Shown here in pieces: positions 48,872 through 57,309 of a DNA stretch of 64,000 nucleotides. The notes below the pieces were generated by a model. It was given only the letters and a program-made list of their open reading frames with translations, searched no databases and was not told the DNA's origin. Source of the stretch: JANMAT01 sp031359995 (GTDB lineage Bacteria > Actinomycetota > Acidimicrobiia > Acidimicrobiales > Ilumatobacteraceae); assembly GCA_031359995.1 (NCBI GenBank), contig JANMAT010000208.1:23050-87049 (forward strand). The letters are read 5' to 3'. Position numbers and translations under genes: made by a program. How positions within the stretch are numbered: the stretch's first letter is position 1; every line of letters begins with the position of its first letter.

Positions 48872-50517
48872 GCGTTGCTCGGGGCGGCGGCGCCGGCGTC
48901 GAACGGGATGTGTGGGTTGCGGCCCTCCCGGCGTTCGAGCGCAGCGCCGACCAGCTCGCGAAACAACGGGTGGGGACGATCGGGACGGCTCTTGAACTCG
49001 GGGTGGGCCTGGGTGCCCACCCAGTACGGGTGCTCGGCCATCTCGATGAACTCGACGAGGCGCTTGTCGGGCGATGTGCCCGAGCACACGAAGCCGTTGG
49101 CCTCGAATCGGCTGCGGTACGACGAGTTGAACTCGTAGCGGTGGCGGTGCCGTTCGGACACGACCTGCTCGCCGTAGGCCTCGTAGACCTTGGTGCCGGG
49201 CGTGAGCACGGCGTAGTACGCGCCGAGGCGCATGGTGCCGCCCATGTCGACGACGTCGCGCTGGGTGTCCATGAGGTCGATGACCGGATGGGGCGTGGAC
49301 GGGTCGAACTCGGTCGAGTTGGCGTTCACCAGGCCGAGCACGCTGCGGGCGTACTCGATCGTCATGACCTGCATCCCCAGGCACAGGCCGAGGCACGGGA
49401 TGGCGTTCTCGCGGGCGTAGCCGGCAGCAGCGATCTTGCCCTCGATGCCGCGGGGACCGAAACCGCCCGGGATGACCATGCCGTCGAGATCGTTCAGCCG
49501 TCCGGCGGCCAGCAGACCCTCGACCTCCTCGGCCTGGACCCAGTCGATCTCGACCCGGGCGCCGTGGTGGATGGCGGCGTGCTTCAGGCTCTCGACCACC
49601 GACAGGTACGCGTCGACGAGGTCGACGTACTTGCCGATGAGGCCGATGCGCACGACGCGGTCGGCCGCTTCCACCTTGTCGACCAGCGCCTCCCACGCGC
49701 TCAGGTCGGGCTTGCCGGTCAGGCGCAGGATGTCGCAGACGGTGTCGTCGAAGCCTTCGTCGTGCAGGATCAGCGGCAGCTCGTAGATGTTGCGGGCGTC
49801 GGCCGCGTTCACCACGGCGCGCTCGTCGACATCGCACAGGTTCGAGATCTTGCGCTTCAGGTTGTCGCTCAGCGGCTCCTCGCTGCGGCACACGATCACG
49901 TCGGGCTGGATGCCCCGGCTGCGCAGCTCGGTCACCGAGTGCTGCGTGGGCTTCGTCTTCTGCTCGCCCGACGGCCCGATGAAGGGCACGAGCGTGACGT
50001 GCACGTAGCAGACGTTGTCGCGGCCGGCCTCCTTGCGGAACTGCCGGATCGCTTCGAGGAAGGGCAGGATCTCGATGTCGCCGACGGTGCCACCGACCTC
50101 GGTGATGATCACGTCGACGTCGTCGTTCACGAGCCGGCGGATGCGCCGCTTGATCTCATCGGTGATGTGCGGGATCACCTGCACCGTGCGACCGAGGTAG
50201 TCGCCCCTTCGCTCGGCGGCGAGCACCGACTGGTAGATCGAGCCGGTGGTGGCGTTCGACGCCCGCGACAGCGGCTCGTCGATGAAGCGCTCGTAGTGGC
50301 CGAGGTCGAGGTCGGTCTCGCCGCCGTCGTCGGTCACGAAGACCTCGCCGTGCTCGAACGGGTTCATCGTGCCCGGATCGACGTTGATGTACGGATCCAG
50401 CTTCTGCATGGTCACCCGCAGACCACGCATCTTGAGCAACCGGCCCAGCGAGGAGGCGGTGAGGCCCTTCCCCAGTGAGCTGGCGACGCCACCCGTCACG
50501 AAGATGTGCTTGGCCAA
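48868..50517 (-). CDS. pyrG: CTP synthase
   Basis: Makes CTP from UTP, ATP and glutamine, 549 aa. The synthetase half opens with KHIFVTGGVASSLGKGLTA, followed by KLDPYINVDPGTMNPFEHGE and EVGGTVGDIE. The glutaminase half has the oxyanion GGFGPRG, the nucleophile Cys in CLGLCLGMQ and the HPEF motif near the end. The start is a TTG at 50517, preceded 8 nt by GGGAGG; no ATG or GTG gives the family's N terminus. It is separated from recN by 99 nt, with its own -10 box. Confidence 0.96.
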   Translation of the reverse strand: MAKHIFVTGGVASSLGKGLTASSLGRLLKMRGLRVTMQKLDPYINVDPGTMNPFEHGEVFVTDDGGETDLDLGHYERFIDEPLSRASNATTGSIYQSVLAAERRGDYLGRTVQVIPHITDEIKRRIRRLVNDDVDVIITEVGGTVGDIEILPFLEAIRQFRKEAGRDNVCYVHVTLVPFIGPSGEQKTKPTQHSVTELRSRGIQPDVIVCRSEEPLSDNLKRKISNLCDVDERAVVNAADARNIYELPLILHDEGFDDTVCDILRLTGKPDLSAWEALVDKVEAADRVVRIGLIGKYVDLVDAYLSVVESLKHAAIHHGARVEIDWVQAEEVEGLLAAGRLNDLDGMVIPGGFGPRGIEGKIAAAGYARENAIPCLGLCLGMQVMTIEYARSVLGLVNANSTEFDPSTPHPVIDLMDTQRDVVDMGGTMRLGAYYAVLTPGTKVYEAYGEQVVSERHRHRYEFNSSYRSRFEANGFVCSGTSPDKRLVEFIEMAEHPYWVGTQAHPEFKSRPDRPHPLFRELVGAALERREGRNPHIPFDAGAAAPSNA

Positions 50518-50557
50518 GGCGCCCGCCTCCCGTCGTTCGACAACATGACGGGAGCAC

Positions 50558-50563
50558 ACTCTA
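50558..50563 (-). promoter_or_regulatory. Possible -10 box of the pyrG operon
   Basis: TAGAGT on the minus strand, 40 nt before the TTG, giving a leader of about 33 nt that contains the ribosome site. Confidence 0.4.
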
Positions 50564-50616
50564 CCGCTGTCCGGCGGACGCGAGGGGACCGTCGCCGGCG
50601 ATCGCGTCGGGCCAGG

Positions 50617-52209
50617 TCAGCGCCGGCGCCGCGCCGCGGCCGCGGCGAGCAGTTCGCCGGCGTGGACGTTGGCGGAGCCGGAACCGGCCAATCCGGACAG
50701 CATCCGGGACAGCTCCTGGACCCGCTCCTCGCCCGTCGCCGCCTTGGCCGCGGCCACCGTGCGCCCCGACTTGGTCTCCTTGCGTACCACGACCTGCGCA
50801 TCGGCGAAGGCGGCGACCTGGGCCAGGTGGGTGACCACGAGCACCTGGTGCCGATCGCCCAGTTCGGCCAGCGAGCGGCCCACCGCCAGCGCGGCTTCGC
50901 CACCGACGCCGGCGTCGACCTCATCGAACACGAGCGTGTCGGGCGCCTCGGACAGCACCAGCCGCAGCGCCAGCATGGTGCGGGCCAGCTCACCGCCGGA
51001 CGCCACCTTGGCCAGCGGCAACGCCGGCTCGCCGGCGTTGGCGCCGAGCAGGAACGTGACGTCGTCGGCGGGGCCGTCGCCGGCCACGGTCACCTCGATG
51101 CGAGCCCGGGCCATGGCCAGCGCACCGAGGTGCTTGGCGACCGCCTTGCCGAGCTTCGGTGCGGCGGCGCGCCGGGCGGTGGCCACCGCGGCCGCGGCCT
51201 TGGCCTCGGCGCTCGTCGCACCGGTCCGTTCGGCCTCGAGCTGGGCGACGCGGCCCTCGTAGCCCTCGAGCTCCCGCAGACGCTCGTGCGTTTCGCGGTG
51301 GTACTCGAACACGTCGGCCAACGTCTCGCCGTACTTCCGGCGCAGCTCGCGCAGCAGTTGGCGGCGCTCGCGCAACGAGGTGAGCCGCTCGGGGTCCTCT
51401 TCGATGGCGTCGCCCGTGGCCCGGATGTCGGCGGCCACGTCGTCGAGCTCGGCGATGAGCGCCCGCAGGCGTCCCTCGTGGCCCTTGAACGGGGGGCGGC
51501 CGGTGAGCGCGGCCAGCGCGGTGCGCACACCGTCCACCGCGCCACCCTCGTCGGTGAGCACGCCCGTGGCGACCGTGGCCGTCTCCCGGTGAGCCTGGGC
51601 GTCGGCCAGCAGCGCCTCTCGGTCGGCGAGGGCGTCGTCCTCGTCGGGATCGGTGATGCCGGCGGCATCGAGCTCGTCGACCTGGAACCGCAGCAGGTCG
51701 ATCTCTCGCGCCCTGGCGCGCGCGTCGCCCCCGAGCGCTTCCAATGCCCCGTCGATCTCGTGCAGGCGGGCCCGCGCCGCCCGCAACGGCTCGAGGTCGA
51801 CGTTGCCGAACCGGTCGAGGGCGCGGCGCTGCGCCGCCGCCGACAGCAGGCTCTGGTGACTGTGCTGACCGTGCAGGTCGACGAGGCGGATGCCTTCGTC
51901 GGCCAACGTGGCGATGGTGGCGAGGCGGCCGTTCACGTAGGCGCGCGACCGGCCATCGGCGGGGATGACGCGGGCGAGCACGAGCTCGTCGTCGTCGTCG
52001 ATCACGAAGCGGCCCTCGACGCGGGCCTCGGTGGCACCGGGGCGCACCAGCGTGGGATCGGAGCGACCGCCGACGAGCAGATCGATGGCCTCCACCAGCA
52101 TGGTCTTGCCGGCCCCGGTCTCACCGGTGAGGACGGTCATGCCCGGGCCGAGCACGAGGTTCAGCCCGGCGATGATGCCCAGGTTCTCGACGTGGAGCTC
52201 GTGCAACAT
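50617..52209 (-). CDS. recN: DNA repair protein RecN
   Basis: SMC-like ATPase acting in double-strand break repair, 530 aa. Walker A is GETGAGKTM (about residue 29-37), the ABC-type signature is ASGGELARTMLAL, Walker B is TLVFDEVDAGVGG, and a long coiled coil (about 150-370) with a GHEGRL hinge region lies between. The ATG at 52209 begins MLHELHVENLGII, the family start. It follows nadK with a 1-nt gap, in the common nadK-recN order. Confidence 0.95.
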   Translation of the reverse strand: MLHELHVENLGIIAGLNLVLGPGMTVLTGETGAGKTMLVEAIDLLVGGRSDPTLVRPGATEARVEGRFVIDDDDELVLARVIPADGRSRAYVNGRLATIATLADEGIRLVDLHGQHSHQSLLSAAAQRRALDRFGNVDLEPLRAARARLHEIDGALEALGGDARARAREIDLLRFQVDELDAAGITDPDEDDALADREALLADAQAHRETATVATGVLTDEGGAVDGVRTALAALTGRPPFKGHEGRLRALIAELDDVAADIRATGDAIEEDPERLTSLRERRQLLRELRRKYGETLADVFEYHRETHERLRELEGYEGRVAQLEAERTGATSAEAKAAAAVATARRAAAPKLGKAVAKHLGALAMARARIEVTVAGDGPADDVTFLLGANAGEPALPLAKVASGGELARTMLALRLVLSEAPDTLVFDEVDAGVGGEAALAVGRSLAELGDRHQVLVVTHLAQVAAFADAQVVVRKETKSGRTVAAAKAATGEERVQELSRMLSGLAGSGSANVHAGELLAAAAARRRR

Positions 52210-52210
52210 G

Positions 52211-53062
52211 TCAGCGGTCCGTGAGTCCGAACTTCGATTTGAGGATCTGATGGAAGTGCCGACCACGGAAGCGCACCATGCGCGCCGGCGTGGGGCTGGC
52301 CGCACACAGCAGTTCGTCGCCTTCTTCGAGGATGCCGGCCCGGCGCCCGTCCATCGACAGCACCGCCCGTCGGTGCCCGATGACCTCGAGCCGCAGGTCC
52401 TCCGACGGGTCGAGCACGAGCGAGCGGTCGAACAGCATGTGGGGCGACACCGGCGTGAGCAACAAGCAACGGTGCTGCGGCGACACGATGGGCCCGCGAG
52501 CCGACAGCGAATAGGCGGTGGACCCGGTGGGGGTGGCCACGATGAGGCCATCGGCGGCGTAGCTGATGAAGGCCTCGCCGTCGATGTGCACCGCCAGACG
52601 CACGGTGTGGCCCGACTCGTCGCGTTCCACCACCGCCTCGTTGAGCGCTTGCACCGGCGGCTCGAGGCGGCCGTCGTGCCGACGGATCTGCACCGAGAGC
52701 ATCATGCGCTCTTCGATGGTGTGCTGATCGGCGAAGAACCCCTCCAGCGCGTCGAGCAGACCCGACGGCTCCACCTCGTTCAGGTAGCCGAGCAGGCCGA
52801 CGTTCACGCCGAGCACGGGAACACCGGCCGCACTGACGAGATCGACGGCGCGCAGCGTGGTGCCGTCGCCTCCGAGGCTGAGGGCCAGGCCCGCTTCCTC
52901 CGGTGGCCGTTCCGACACCAGGTCGTCGAGCTCGACGGCCTTGGCGTCCTCGGGTGTCATCCAGCACTCGTGGCCGCGCGCCGCCAGCCAGTCGGCCGCC
53001 TGGCGCGCCAGCACCACCCCCTCCTCGCGTTCGTGGTGGGCCACGACCAGCACGCCGGTCAT
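52211..53062 (-). CDS. nadK: NAD kinase
   Basis: ATP- or polyphosphate-dependent NAD phosphorylation, 283 aa. The GGDGT motif appears as LGGDGTTLRA (about 67-76), followed by NVGLLGYLNE and the conserved ADGLIVATPTGSTAYSLSA. The ATG at 53062 is used; tlyA ends 37 nt upstream. Confidence 0.95.
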   Translation of the reverse strand: MTGVLVVAHHEREEGVVLARQAADWLAARGHECWMTPEDAKAVELDDLVSERPPEEAGLALSLGGDGTTLRAVDLVSAAGVPVLGVNVGLLGYLNEVEPSGLLDALEGFFADQHTIEERMMLSVQIRRHDGRLEPPVQALNEAVVERDESGHTVRLAVHIDGEAFISYAADGLIVATPTGSTAYSLSARGPIVSPQHRCLLLTPVSPHMLFDRSLVLDPSEDLRLEVIGHRRAVLSMDGRRAGILEEGDELLCAASPTPARMVRFRGRHFHQILKSKFGLTDR

Positions 53063-53099
53063 GTCGGGGCCCGTCCGGGGCCGATGGGGTCGGGTTCGG

Positions 53100-53849
53100 T
53101 CACTCGTCGTCCTTCACGGTTGCGTGCACGAGCAGCTCCACGTTGCCAGCTGGACCCGGCACGGGCGAGTCCATCCACCCGTGTACGTGTGCATGAAGGG
53201 TGGTGAGATGGACATGGATCTCCGAACGGACGCGCGCTCGAGACTCAGGATCGCGCACGACACCGCGACCCTTCGAGGCTTCGGCCCTTCCCACCTCGAA
53301 CTGGGGCTTCACCAGCCACACCAGCGAACCACCCGGTCGGACCATGCCGACCAACGTCTCGGCGACGGTGCGCAGGGAGATGAACGACAGGTCGGCCACG
53401 ACCAGATCGAACGGCGCGCCCAGCTCGGCCGGGTCGGCATGGCGGATGTTGGTGCCCTCGCAGACGGTGACGCGCTCGTCGGCCCGCAGCCGCTCGTGCA
53501 GTTGATGGTGACCCACGTCGACCGCCACCACCGACACCGCGCCCCGCTGGAGGACGCAGTCGGTGAACCCACCGGTGGACGAGCCGGCGTCGAGCACGCG
53601 CCAGCCGCTGACGTCGAGACCGAACTCGTGGAGCGCGGCGTCGAGCTTCTCGCCGCCCCGGCTCACGAACCGGCGGGGCGGCCCGGCTACCACGACGGGC
53701 TCGTCGGGCGCCACCAGCCGGCTGGGCTTGCGCGTGGGTGCGCCGGCCACGGTGACGAGGCCGGCCTCGACCGCGGCGGCGGCCTCGGACCTGCTGGAAG
53801 CCAGCCCCCGACGCACGAGCTCGGCATCGAGCCGGCGACGGGCCGCCAT
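53100..53849 (-). CDS. tlyA: TlyA family rRNA 2'-O-methyltransferase
   Basis: S4-domain plus FtsJ-like methyltransferase, 249 aa. The S4 part (residues 1-62) contains RLDAELVRRGLASSRSEAA; the SAM domain has VSRGGEKLDAAL, the motif DAGSSTGGFTDCVLQRGA and LVADLSFISLR. In mycobacteria TlyA methylates 16S and 23S rRNA at sites affecting capreomycin. The C terminus here is longer (about 15 residues more after the usual end). It lies between nadK and a histone-like gene; tlyA-nadK-recN linkage is common. Confidence 0.93.
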   Translation of the reverse strand: MAARRRLDAELVRRGLASSRSEAAAAVEAGLVTVAGAPTRKPSRLVAPDEPVVVAGPPRRFVSRGGEKLDAALHEFGLDVSGWRVLDAGSSTGGFTDCVLQRGAVSVVAVDVGHHQLHERLRADERVTVCEGTNIRHADPAELGAPFDLVVADLSFISLRTVAETLVGMVRPGGSLVWLVKPQFEVGRAEASKGRGVVRDPESRARVRSEIHVHLTTLHAHVHGWMDSPVPGPAGNVELLVHATVKDDE

Positions 53850-53851
53850 CG

Positions 53852-54355
53852 TCAGCGCCGGGCGGCCTTCTTGGCGGTCGCCTTCTTCGCAACCTTCTTG
53901 GGGGCCGCCGCCTTCTTGGCGGCAACCTTCTTGGGGGCCGCCTTCCGGGGAGCCGCCGTCTTCTTCGTGCCGCCCTTGGTGGCCGCAGCCGTCCGGGGGG
54001 CCGCCGCCTTCTCGGCCGCCGCCTTCCGGGGGGCCGCCGCCTTCTTGGCCGCCTTCTTGGCCGCCTTCTTCGGCGGCCCCGCCACGGCCGTCGCCACCAG
54101 CACCGGTTCGGGCTTGGCCCCGATGCCGAGCGCCTTCAGCTGGCGGGCGACCTCGTCGCGCACCATGCCCATCAGTCGCTCGCTGGAGGCCTGAGCCCGT
54201 TCGAGCAGATGCTCGACGGAGGCCTGCACCTCTTCGACCGATGCTTCGCCGCGCTGTGACAGCTCGGCCACGATCTGTTCGGCGCGCTGCCGGGTCATCT
54301 CGGTGAAGGCCATGCCGGCATCGATGAGTCGCTTGATCACGTCGTTTTCAGCCAC
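53852..54355 (-). CDS. Coiled-coil protein with histone-H1-like Lys/Ala tail
   Basis: A 167-aa protein with two parts. Residues 1-80 are a regular helical domain (MAFTEMTRQRAEQIVAELSQ, HLLERAQASSERLMGMV) without Cys, and resemble the phasin-like start of PhaF-type proteins. Residues 95-167 are a Lys/Ala/Pro repeat (KKAA, PRKAA units) like eukaryotic H1 tails and bacterial AlgP/HU tails that bind DNA. The start is GTG at 54355, with TACGCT 8 nt upstream. A role in DNA or granule binding is inferred only. The repeat coding is compositionally extreme and prone to length change. Confidence 0.8.
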   Translation of the reverse strand: MAENDVIKRLIDAGMAFTEMTRQRAEQIVAELSQRGEASVEEVQASVEHLLERAQASSERLMGMVRDEVARQLKALGIGAKPEPVLVATAVAGPPKKAAKKAAKKAAAPRKAAAEKAAAPRTAAATKGGTKKTAAPRKAAPKKVAAKKAAAPKKVAKKATAKKAARR

Positions 54356-54363
54356 GATCGGAG

Positions 54364-54369
54364 AGCGTA
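54364..54369 (-). promoter_or_regulatory. Leaderless -10 box of the histone-like/tlyA/nadK/recN operon
   Basis: TACGCT on the minus strand, 8 nt before the GTG at 54355. Confidence 0.5.
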
Positions 54370-54378
54370 CCGGTTGGC

Positions 54379-54384
54379 TAGGGT
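54379..54384 (+). promoter_or_regulatory. Leaderless -10 box of the rhomboid gene
   Basis: TAGGGT, 6 nt before the GTG at 54391; only 9 bp separate it from the divergent -10 box. Confidence 0.5.
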
Positions 54385-54390
54385 CTCGCC

Positions 54391-55182
54391 GTGCTCCCCG
54401 TCCGCGATGACAACCCCACCCGGCACAAACCGGTGGTCACCGTCGTCGTGATGGTGCTGTGCGCCGTGGCCTACCTGCTGTGGCAACCGTCGCCGTTCGG
54501 GCGGACCAACGCCGATGTGACGTTCAACCTCCGGCACGCGGCGATCCCGCTCGAGATCCGCCAAGGTGACCCGCTCACGAACTGTCAGGTGTTCACCGCG
54601 TACAGCTCGCGCGTGCAGGCGGCCCAGGTGTGCAGCAGCACCGATCGCGACGCCTCCTTCGCCTCGGGCAAGCAGCCCTACCTCGCCGTGCTCACGTCGC
54701 TGTTCCTGCACGGCTCGCTCGTGCACCTCGGCGGCAACCTGCTCTTCCTGTGGATCTTCGGCAACAACGTCGAGGACCGCCTCGGGCGGGTGCGGTACAT
54801 CGTCTTCTATCTCATGGCCGGCGTGGTCGCGACGATCGCCCACGTGATGGTGAACGCGAGCAGTGCCGAGACGCTGGTGGGCGCGTCGGGCGCCATTGCC
54901 GGGGTGATGGGCGCCTACCTCGTGTGGTTCCCGCGCGTGAAGATCACCACGGCGATCTTCTTCGTGATCTTCGTGCGGCTGCGGGCCTGGGTGCTGCTGG
55001 CGGTGTGGTTCGTGCTGCAGTTCTTCACCAACGCGTCGTCGAACGTGGCGTGGGTCGCCCACGTGGCCGGCTTCGTGTTCGGCGCCCTGGTCGGTCTGCT
55101 GTTTCGCGGCGACGTGCACGGCCCGCAGCCGGTTCTCGAGCCGGTGTCGTGGCCCCCTCCTCCGTCATCGACCGGGCCGTAG
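54391..55182 (+). CDS. Rhomboid-family intramembrane serine protease
   Basis: A 263-aa polytopic membrane protease. After a first helix (about 14-30) and an extracytoplasmic loop of about 80 residues containing two Cys, the rhomboid core shows HGSLVHLGGNLLFLWIFG (L1-helix 2), the catalytic Ser in VGASGAIAGVMGAYL and the catalytic His in WVAHVAGFVFGALVG. The Pro-rich tail is cytoplasmic. The GTG start fits the leaderless -10 box. It converges with the NagD-like gene. Confidence 0.93.
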   Translation: MLPVRDDNPTRHKPVVTVVVMVLCAVAYLLWQPSPFGRTNADVTFNLRHAAIPLEIRQGDPLTNCQVFTAYSSRVQAAQVCSSTDRDASFASGKQPYLAVLTSLFLHGSLVHLGGNLLFLWIFGNNVEDRLGRVRYIVFYLMAGVVATIAHVMVNASSAETLVGASGAIAGVMGAYLVWFPRVKITTAIFFVIFVRLRAWVLLAVWFVLQFFTNASSNVAWVAHVAGFVFGALVGLLFRGDVHGPQPVLEPVSWPPPPSSTGP

Positions 55183-55230
55183 CCGCCACCTCGACGCCCG
55201 CTCCCCGACCAGCAGGGGCCGCAGGCGGCC

Positions 55231-55998
55231 TCAGCCGAGGAGTTGATCGGCGAGAACGGCCAGGTCGTCGGCCATCAGCGCCGGCGTGGGGTCGACCGGC
55301 AGGTCGTGGCGATGGGTGACACCGGAGAACACCAGGCCGAAGCGACAACCGAGCTCCACCGCGAAGCGGCCATCCGTGTCGGGCCGGTCCCCCACCATCA
55401 CGGCCGAGGCCACCGCCGCGCTACCGAGGCGGGCCCGGACGAGCTCGGCCATCGGCGCGTAGGGCTTGCCGGCGATGGCCGGCGTCACCCCCGTTGCGGT
55501 CACGAAGGCGGCCAGGATCGCGCCACAGCCGGGGATGGGCCCTTGCGGCGTCGGGTAGGTGGCGTCGTCGTTCGTGCCGATCAGCCGGGCGCCGGCACCG
55601 ACCAGCGCGGCGGCCCTGGTCAGCTCGGCGTAGTCGAAGTGCCGGTGGTAGCCGACGACGACGGCGTCGACCGGAGCGTCCTCGACCAACACCGCGCCCC
55701 GCCCGGTGAGGGCCTGGGCGGCACCGGGCCCGCCGCACAGGAACACCCGCTCACCAGGCCGCACGAGCAGCGAGGCGGCCTGCGCACTGGTGAGCACGTC
55801 GCCCACGGCGTCGATGCCGAACCGGCCGAGCTTGGCCTCCACGTCGGCGACGGGTGCGAAGGAGTTGTTGGACACGTACAGCACGATCGAACCGGCGGCG
55901 CGGAGGCGGGCGATGGCGTCGGCGGCGCCGGCGATGGCCTGGTCGGCGAGCCAGATCACGCCGTCCAGGTCGCAGATCAGGGGGGGCGGTGTCGTCAC
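55231..55998 (-). CDS. HAD-superfamily class IIA phosphatase (NagD-like)
   Basis: A 255-aa HAD hydrolase. Motif I is CDLDGVIWL, motif II is VSNNS, motif III has the Lys in AGKPYAPM, and motif IV is VGDRPDTDG. The class IIA cap holds GYHRHFDYAEL and TYPTPQGPIPGCGA. Related proteins act on sugar phosphates or nucleotides. The start is a GTG at 55998, divergent from DUF1015 by 37 nt; in actinobacteria this family often sits beside tlyA, here separated by rhomboid and the histone-like gene. Confidence 0.92.
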   Translation of the reverse strand: MTTPPPLICDLDGVIWLADQAIAGAADAIARLRAAGSIVLYVSNNSFAPVADVEAKLGRFGIDAVGDVLTSAQAASLLVRPGERVFLCGGPGAAQALTGRGAVLVEDAPVDAVVVGYHRHFDYAELTRAAALVGAGARLIGTNDDATYPTPQGPIPGCGAILAAFVTATGVTPAIAGKPYAPMAELVRARLGSAAVASAVMVGDRPDTDGRFAVELGCRFGLVFSGVTHRHDLPVDPTPALMADDLAVLADQLLG

Positions 55999-56035
55999 GC
56001 TGCGATCGTGGCAGATCTTGTGGAAGCCTGTCAGG

Positions 56036-57229
56036 GTGCCTCGCTTCGAACCGTTCCCCGGCCTGCGCTACGACCCGTCCCTCGACCTCACCGCCGTGAC
56101 GGCACCCCCCTACGACGTGCTCTCGGCCGCCGACCGTGCCCGCTACGGCGATCTGCACGTGGCCAACGTCGTGCACATCGACGTGCCCGCCCCGCCCGAG
56201 GGGGTCGAGCGCTACGACAACGCCGCCCGTCTGCTGGCGGCGTGGCGGGCCGACGGCACGCTGCGGTCCGATCCGTCGCCGTCGTTCACGCGCTACACCA
56301 TGTCGTTCGCCGACGAGGCCGGCCAGCCGCGTGAGATCGTCGGCTACATCGGCGGGCTCGAAGTGCTGGCGCTCCACACCACCGGCGACGTGCTGCCCCA
56401 CGAGCAGACCACGCCGAAGGACAAGAGCGATCGGCTCGATCTGACCCGCAGCACCGATGCCAACCTGTCCCCGGTGTGGGGCCTGTCGATGGCCGACGAG
56501 TTCACGACCCTGGCCGCGATGCCGGCCACCGTCGTGGGCCACTTCACGGTCGATGGTGTCACGCACCACCTCGAGCGGGTCGACGACGCCGCGGCCTGCG
56601 CCCGCATTGCCGAGGTCATCGGTTCGTCGCCGGTGCTCATCGCCGACGGCCATCACCGCTACGCGGTGTCGCGCACGTTCCGGGCCGAACGCCGGGCCGG
56701 CCACGGTGACCAGCCCGGCGGCTACGACCTGACGATGACGCTGGTGACCGCGCTCTCCCCCGAGGGCCTGTTCGTGCAGGCCATCCACCGCCTCGTCAGC
56801 GGGTTGCCGGCGTCGTTCGATCTGCGGGCCCACCTCGAGCGCGACTTCATGATGAGCCCTGCGGGTGCCGTCACGTCGGCCACCGCGATCGAGGTCGTCC
56901 GCCAGGGCGCGCTGTGCCTCGTGGCGCCCGACGGCCAGGGCACCTGGCTCACGCCGCGCGCCGACGCGTTCGCGGGGCGGCGCGACCTCGACTCGCTGCG
57001 GGTGCAGGCGGCCCTGGCCGATGTGGAGCACGACATCCGCTACCAGCACGGCGTCGAGCGGGTGCTCGGCGCCCTGCGGGCCGGCGAGGCCCAATGGGGC
57101 GTCCTGCTGCGGCCGGTGCCGATCGAGGAGATCCGGCGCACCGCCACCGAGCACGTGCTCATGCCGCCGAAGTCGACGTTCTTCGCCCCGAAGCCGCCGA
57201 CCGGTCTGGTCATCCGCCCGCTGGCCTGA
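56036..57229 (+). CDS. DUF1015 family protein
   Basis: A 397-aa protein of the DUF1015 family, widespread in bacteria and archaea. It starts PRFEPFPGLRYDPS with the family's TAPPYDVLS, then the signature LIADGHHRYAVSRTF near residue 205, and PKSTFFAPKPPTGLV at the C terminus. The GTG at 56036 gives this start; the longer frame from 55706 is antisense to NagD. The biochemical role is unknown; the DGHHRY motif suggests a phosphate- or nucleotide-handling site, but this is not established. Confidence 0.93.
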   Translation: MPRFEPFPGLRYDPSLDLTAVTAPPYDVLSAADRARYGDLHVANVVHIDVPAPPEGVERYDNAARLLAAWRADGTLRSDPSPSFTRYTMSFADEAGQPREIVGYIGGLEVLALHTTGDVLPHEQTTPKDKSDRLDLTRSTDANLSPVWGLSMADEFTTLAAMPATVVGHFTVDGVTHHLERVDDAAACARIAEVIGSSPVLIADGHHRYAVSRTFRAERRAGHGDQPGGYDLTMTLVTALSPEGLFVQAIHRLVSGLPASFDLRAHLERDFMMSPAGAVTSATAIEVVRQGALCLVAPDGQGTWLTPRADAFAGRRDLDSLRVQAALADVEHDIRYQHGVERVLGALRAGEAQWGVLLRPVPIEEIRRTATEHVLMPPKSTFFAPKPPTGLVIRPLA

Positions 57230-57235
57230 CGCGAC

Positions 57236-57270
57236 CGAGGGACGCACCCGGGCCGCGGGCACGTCCCTCG
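57236..57270. terminator. Terminator between DUF1015 and korB
   Basis: A perfect 9-bp outer stem (CGAGGGACG / CGTCCCTCG) with a loop that contains an inner CCCG/CGGG pairing. It lies between convergent stops and could serve both strands. Confidence 0.65.
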
Positions 57271-57309
57271 AATCGATCTCTCACCGGCGGTGCGTCCGGC
57301 GGCGGTGCG

